From Deltaproteobacteria bacterium (GTDB taxonomy: Bacteria; Desulfobacterota; Desulfobacteria; Desulfobacterales; Desulfobacteraceae), in the NCBI GenBank assembly GCA_003647385.1, contig QMMT01000095.1, forward strand, positions 1-7,229: a stretch of 7,229 nucleotides of DNA. Reading direction: 5' to 3'. Under the pieces are notes generated by a model. That model ran no database searches. It saw only the letters and a list, made by a program, of their open reading frames with translations, and was not told where the DNA came from. Each line of letters starts with the position of its first letter. Position 1 is the stretch's first letter. This document shows positions 6,114 to 7,229 of the stretch, piece by piece. A program made the translations under genes and the position numbers.

Positions 6114-6661
6114 ATTTCTTCTCCAAAAACTTTAGCAACTTTTTTTAACATGGTGCCGGGCAAGGCTTCTGCTGATTCCCTGTCTATGGCATGCACCTTA
6201 AACACGCCATCACTGTCTGCTGTTACTGTAATCGTTCCAGGCGTTAAGGTGATGGAATTGGCCAGGGTTGTTATGGCTATATCGGATTTTAAATTGGTTT
6301 TAAAGGTAATAATGTGTGGATCGATCAGCTCTTTCATCCGTGGGTGAAAGGCCAGATACAGCAGGTGGAAATTGGCTTTAATAATCTCCCAGATCAACCA
6401 GGGAGTGTAACTGATAAATCTGAAAAATACGTTAATATATCCTGTTTCCATGGCTGGAAATAAGAGGTCATAAAAATAGTATGCCACAAAAAAACTGGAT
6501 ATTCCTCCTAGCCATAACAGCAAAGGATCAAATTTTCCTGACAGCACAATCCAGGAAAAAAACATCAAAACAAATGTAATTAAAAAGGAAAAAAATGATT
6601 TAAAAAACGTAGGTCTGGGGTTGCCGTCTTCCTTGGCAATACCATTTTTGGAAACTATCAA
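6110..6661 (-). CDS. mrpE: Na+/H+ antiporter subunit E (MrpE/MnhE, 183 aa, TTG start)
   Basis: This membrane subunit of the MnhE family (PF01899) has helices at about residues 24-41, 46-65 and 84-105, then a cytosolic domain. The family block TLANSITLTPGTITVTADSDGVFKVHAID (residues 132-160) is unmistakable, preceded by the usual lysine/serine-rich strand (ITFKTNLKSDIAI). Length is somewhat above the typical 160 because of a hydrophilic N-terminal leader (SKNGIAKEDGNPRPTF). The start codon is TTG: a GGGAGGG Shine-Dalgarno stretch sits nine bases upstream, and the first methionine within the chain (residue 33) is inside helix 1. It begins 48 bases after the response regulator stop, with no convincing terminator between, and ends in an ATGA overlap with mrpF. 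Confidence 0.94.
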   Translation of the reverse strand: MIVSKNGIAKEDGNPRPTFFKSFFSFLITFVLMFFSWIVLSGKFDPLLLWLGGISSFFVAYYFYDLLFPAMETGYINVFFRFISYTPWLIWEIIKANFHLLYLAFHPRMKELIDPHIITFKTNLKSDIAITTLANSITLTPGTITVTADSDGVFKVHAIDRESAEALPGTMLKKVAKVFGEEI

Positions 6662-6669
6662 TGAACTTA

Positions 6670-6676
6670 CCCTCCC
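6670..6676 (-). promoter_or_regulatory. Strong Shine-Dalgarno site for the TTG start of mrpE
   Basis: GGGAGGG on the minus strand, with its GGAGG core nine bases before the TTG at 6661, fixes the start of mrpE. It lies in the 48-base gap after the response regulator gene. Confidence 0.8.
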
Positions 6677-6709
6677 TCAAATATCGTGAGAATCAAAAGA
6701 CAAAAAAGA

Positions 6710-7183
6710 TTATTTCTCAACACCATACAGTTTACGGAATTTTCCGTACAACTTGGCTACGGTACCTTCGTTTTTTCCCGTAGTTTGAGACTTGTCAGGT
6801 CCGGAGGATGACTGTTCCTGTTGCACCCTGTGATCATAGGCCGCATTTATAGTCTCAATGAGGGTATCCATATCAACAGGCTTTGATAAAAATTTAAATG
6901 CGTTATATTTACCGCTTTCCAGCGCATTTTCAACACTGCCATGCCCGGTGAGAACAATACAGGGAAGTGCGGGCTGCAGGTCCTTCAACCTTTTTTGGAC
7001 TTCAATCCCGTCAATGCCCGGCATTTGAAGGTCCACAACTGCCACATCAAAATCTTCTTTTGAAGCGGCTTCTACGCCCTCTTCGCCTGAAAAAGTTGTT
7101 GTTACGGTGAATCCATCAAGAACAAGTCGTTTGGCAAGGTATTTTAAAAAGGTCTGTTCATCATCTATAAATAAGAGTTTCAT
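6710..7183 (-). CDS. Single-domain response regulator (CheY/NtrC-receiver-like) with C-terminal tail (157 aa)
   Basis: Residues 1-117 form a complete receiver domain (PF00072). Asp7 and Asp8 are the acidic metal-binding pair in LLFIDDEQ, Asp51 is the phosphoacceptor in VAVVDLQMPGIDGIE, Thr79 is in CIVLTGHGS, and Lys101 is in FKFLSKPVDMD. All signalling residues are intact, so it should be phosphorylated by a histidine kinase. There is no DNA-binding or enzymatic output domain. Instead there is a polar tail (about 120-140, Gln/Ser/Gly-rich) and a basic end in which KLYG occurs twice (144-147 and 151-154). The ATG at 7183 has AAGGA six bases upstream. It is the first gene of the run in this window, 48 bases before mrpE, and so probably co-transcribed with the antiporter. 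Its partner kinase is not in the window. A role in sensing ion, pH or redox stress for this operon is inference from position. Confidence 0.93.
   Translation of the reverse strand: MKLLFIDDEQTFLKYLAKRLVLDGFTVTTTFSGEEGVEAASKEDFDVAVVDLQMPGIDGIEVQKRLKDLQPALPCIVLTGHGSVENALESGKYNAFKFLSKPVDMDTLIETINAAYDHRVQQEQSSSGPDKSQTTGKNEGTVAKLYGKFRKLYGVEK
6733..6748. repeat. Perfect 16-base inverted repeat near the 3' end of the response regulator gene
   Basis: The sequence TACGGAATTTTCCGTA has 7-base perfect arms around a 2-base centre. It lies within codons for the second half of the KLYG-KFR-KLYG tail. A looser pair of arms (CTACGG at 6757-6762 and CCGTAG at 6778-6783) is just beside it. It may simply follow from the codons of the repeated peptide. 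A hairpin or protein-binding role is not shown. Confidence 0.45.
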
Positions 7184-7229
7184 ATTATATCCTTACAATG
7201 ACAATAAAGCTATTCATCTCCATATTAAA

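Noticed and set aside
6662..6712. Possible terminator between the response regulator and mrpE (T-rich stretch with GAGAATC and GATTATTTCTC arms)
   Set aside because: The arms are imperfect, AT-rich and separated by a long loop, and the T-run is not placed after a GC-rich stem. I do not call a terminator.
7184..7210. TATAAT directly before the response regulator ATG, with TTGTCA upstream, as a promoter
   Set aside because: Spacing between the two hexamers is about 9 bases instead of about 17, and the TATAAT abuts the start codon. It is better explained as the AT-rich spacer after the AAGGA ribosome site. The 46 bases to the window edge could equally be the end of another gene.
1..7229. Mobile elements, CRISPR, tRNA or phage genes
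   Set aside because: The window is filled by co-directional antiporter genes with gaps of at most 51 bases between them. No transposase, integrase, repeat array or cloverleaf was seen.

Overview
The window is one tightly packed run of genes, all on the minus strand, so it reads from right to left. It encodes a multisubunit cation/proton antiporter of the Mrp/Mnh type whose subunits are split and ordered as in the Mbh-type membrane arm. The window is AT-rich with even base use throughout. I see no tRNA, rRNA, CRISPR array, insertion sequence or recognisable terminator. The protein style and gene order resemble anaerobic sulfate-reducing Desulfobacterota (Desulfobacterales-like). That placement is recalled from family resemblance, not from any search.

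In order of transcription: a single-domain CheY-like response regulator (7183-6710); mrpE (6661-6110, TTG start); mrpF (6113-5826); mrpG (5806-5483); a free-standing MbhD/DUF4040 subunit equivalent to part of the C-terminus of MrpA (5480-5235); an MbhE-MrpB fusion (5238-4414, TTG start); mrpC (4404-3988); an MrpD-type antiporter subunit (3984-2506); a second, ND5/NuoL/MrpA-N-like antiporter subunit (2467-992); a 48-residue one-helix protein (971-825); an 81-residue two-helix protein (773-528); and the first 179 codons of a third antiporter-like subunit running off the left edge (538-2). Gaps are 2 to 51 bases, and three junctions overlap.

The E, F, G, B, C and D products should form the membrane-embedded Mrp core. 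The large MrpA protein of classical Mrp systems is absent here as a single gene. Its parts appear to be distributed over the DUF4040 protein, the N-terminus of the B fusion, and the ND5-like subunit downstream. With a third antiporter-like subunit, the locus carries three ion-translocating modules, as many as respiratory complex I. No redox subunits (hydrogenase, NuoB/C/D/I-like) lie in the window. It therefore cannot be decided here whether this is a stand-alone secondary antiporter or the membrane arm of a redox-driven pump.

Points most worth a second look: the two uncharacterised small membrane proteins placed between antiporter subunits; the dispersed MrpA; the loss in MrpD of a lysine that its paralogue keeps; the histidine-rich loop in MrpC; and the response regulator heading the operon.
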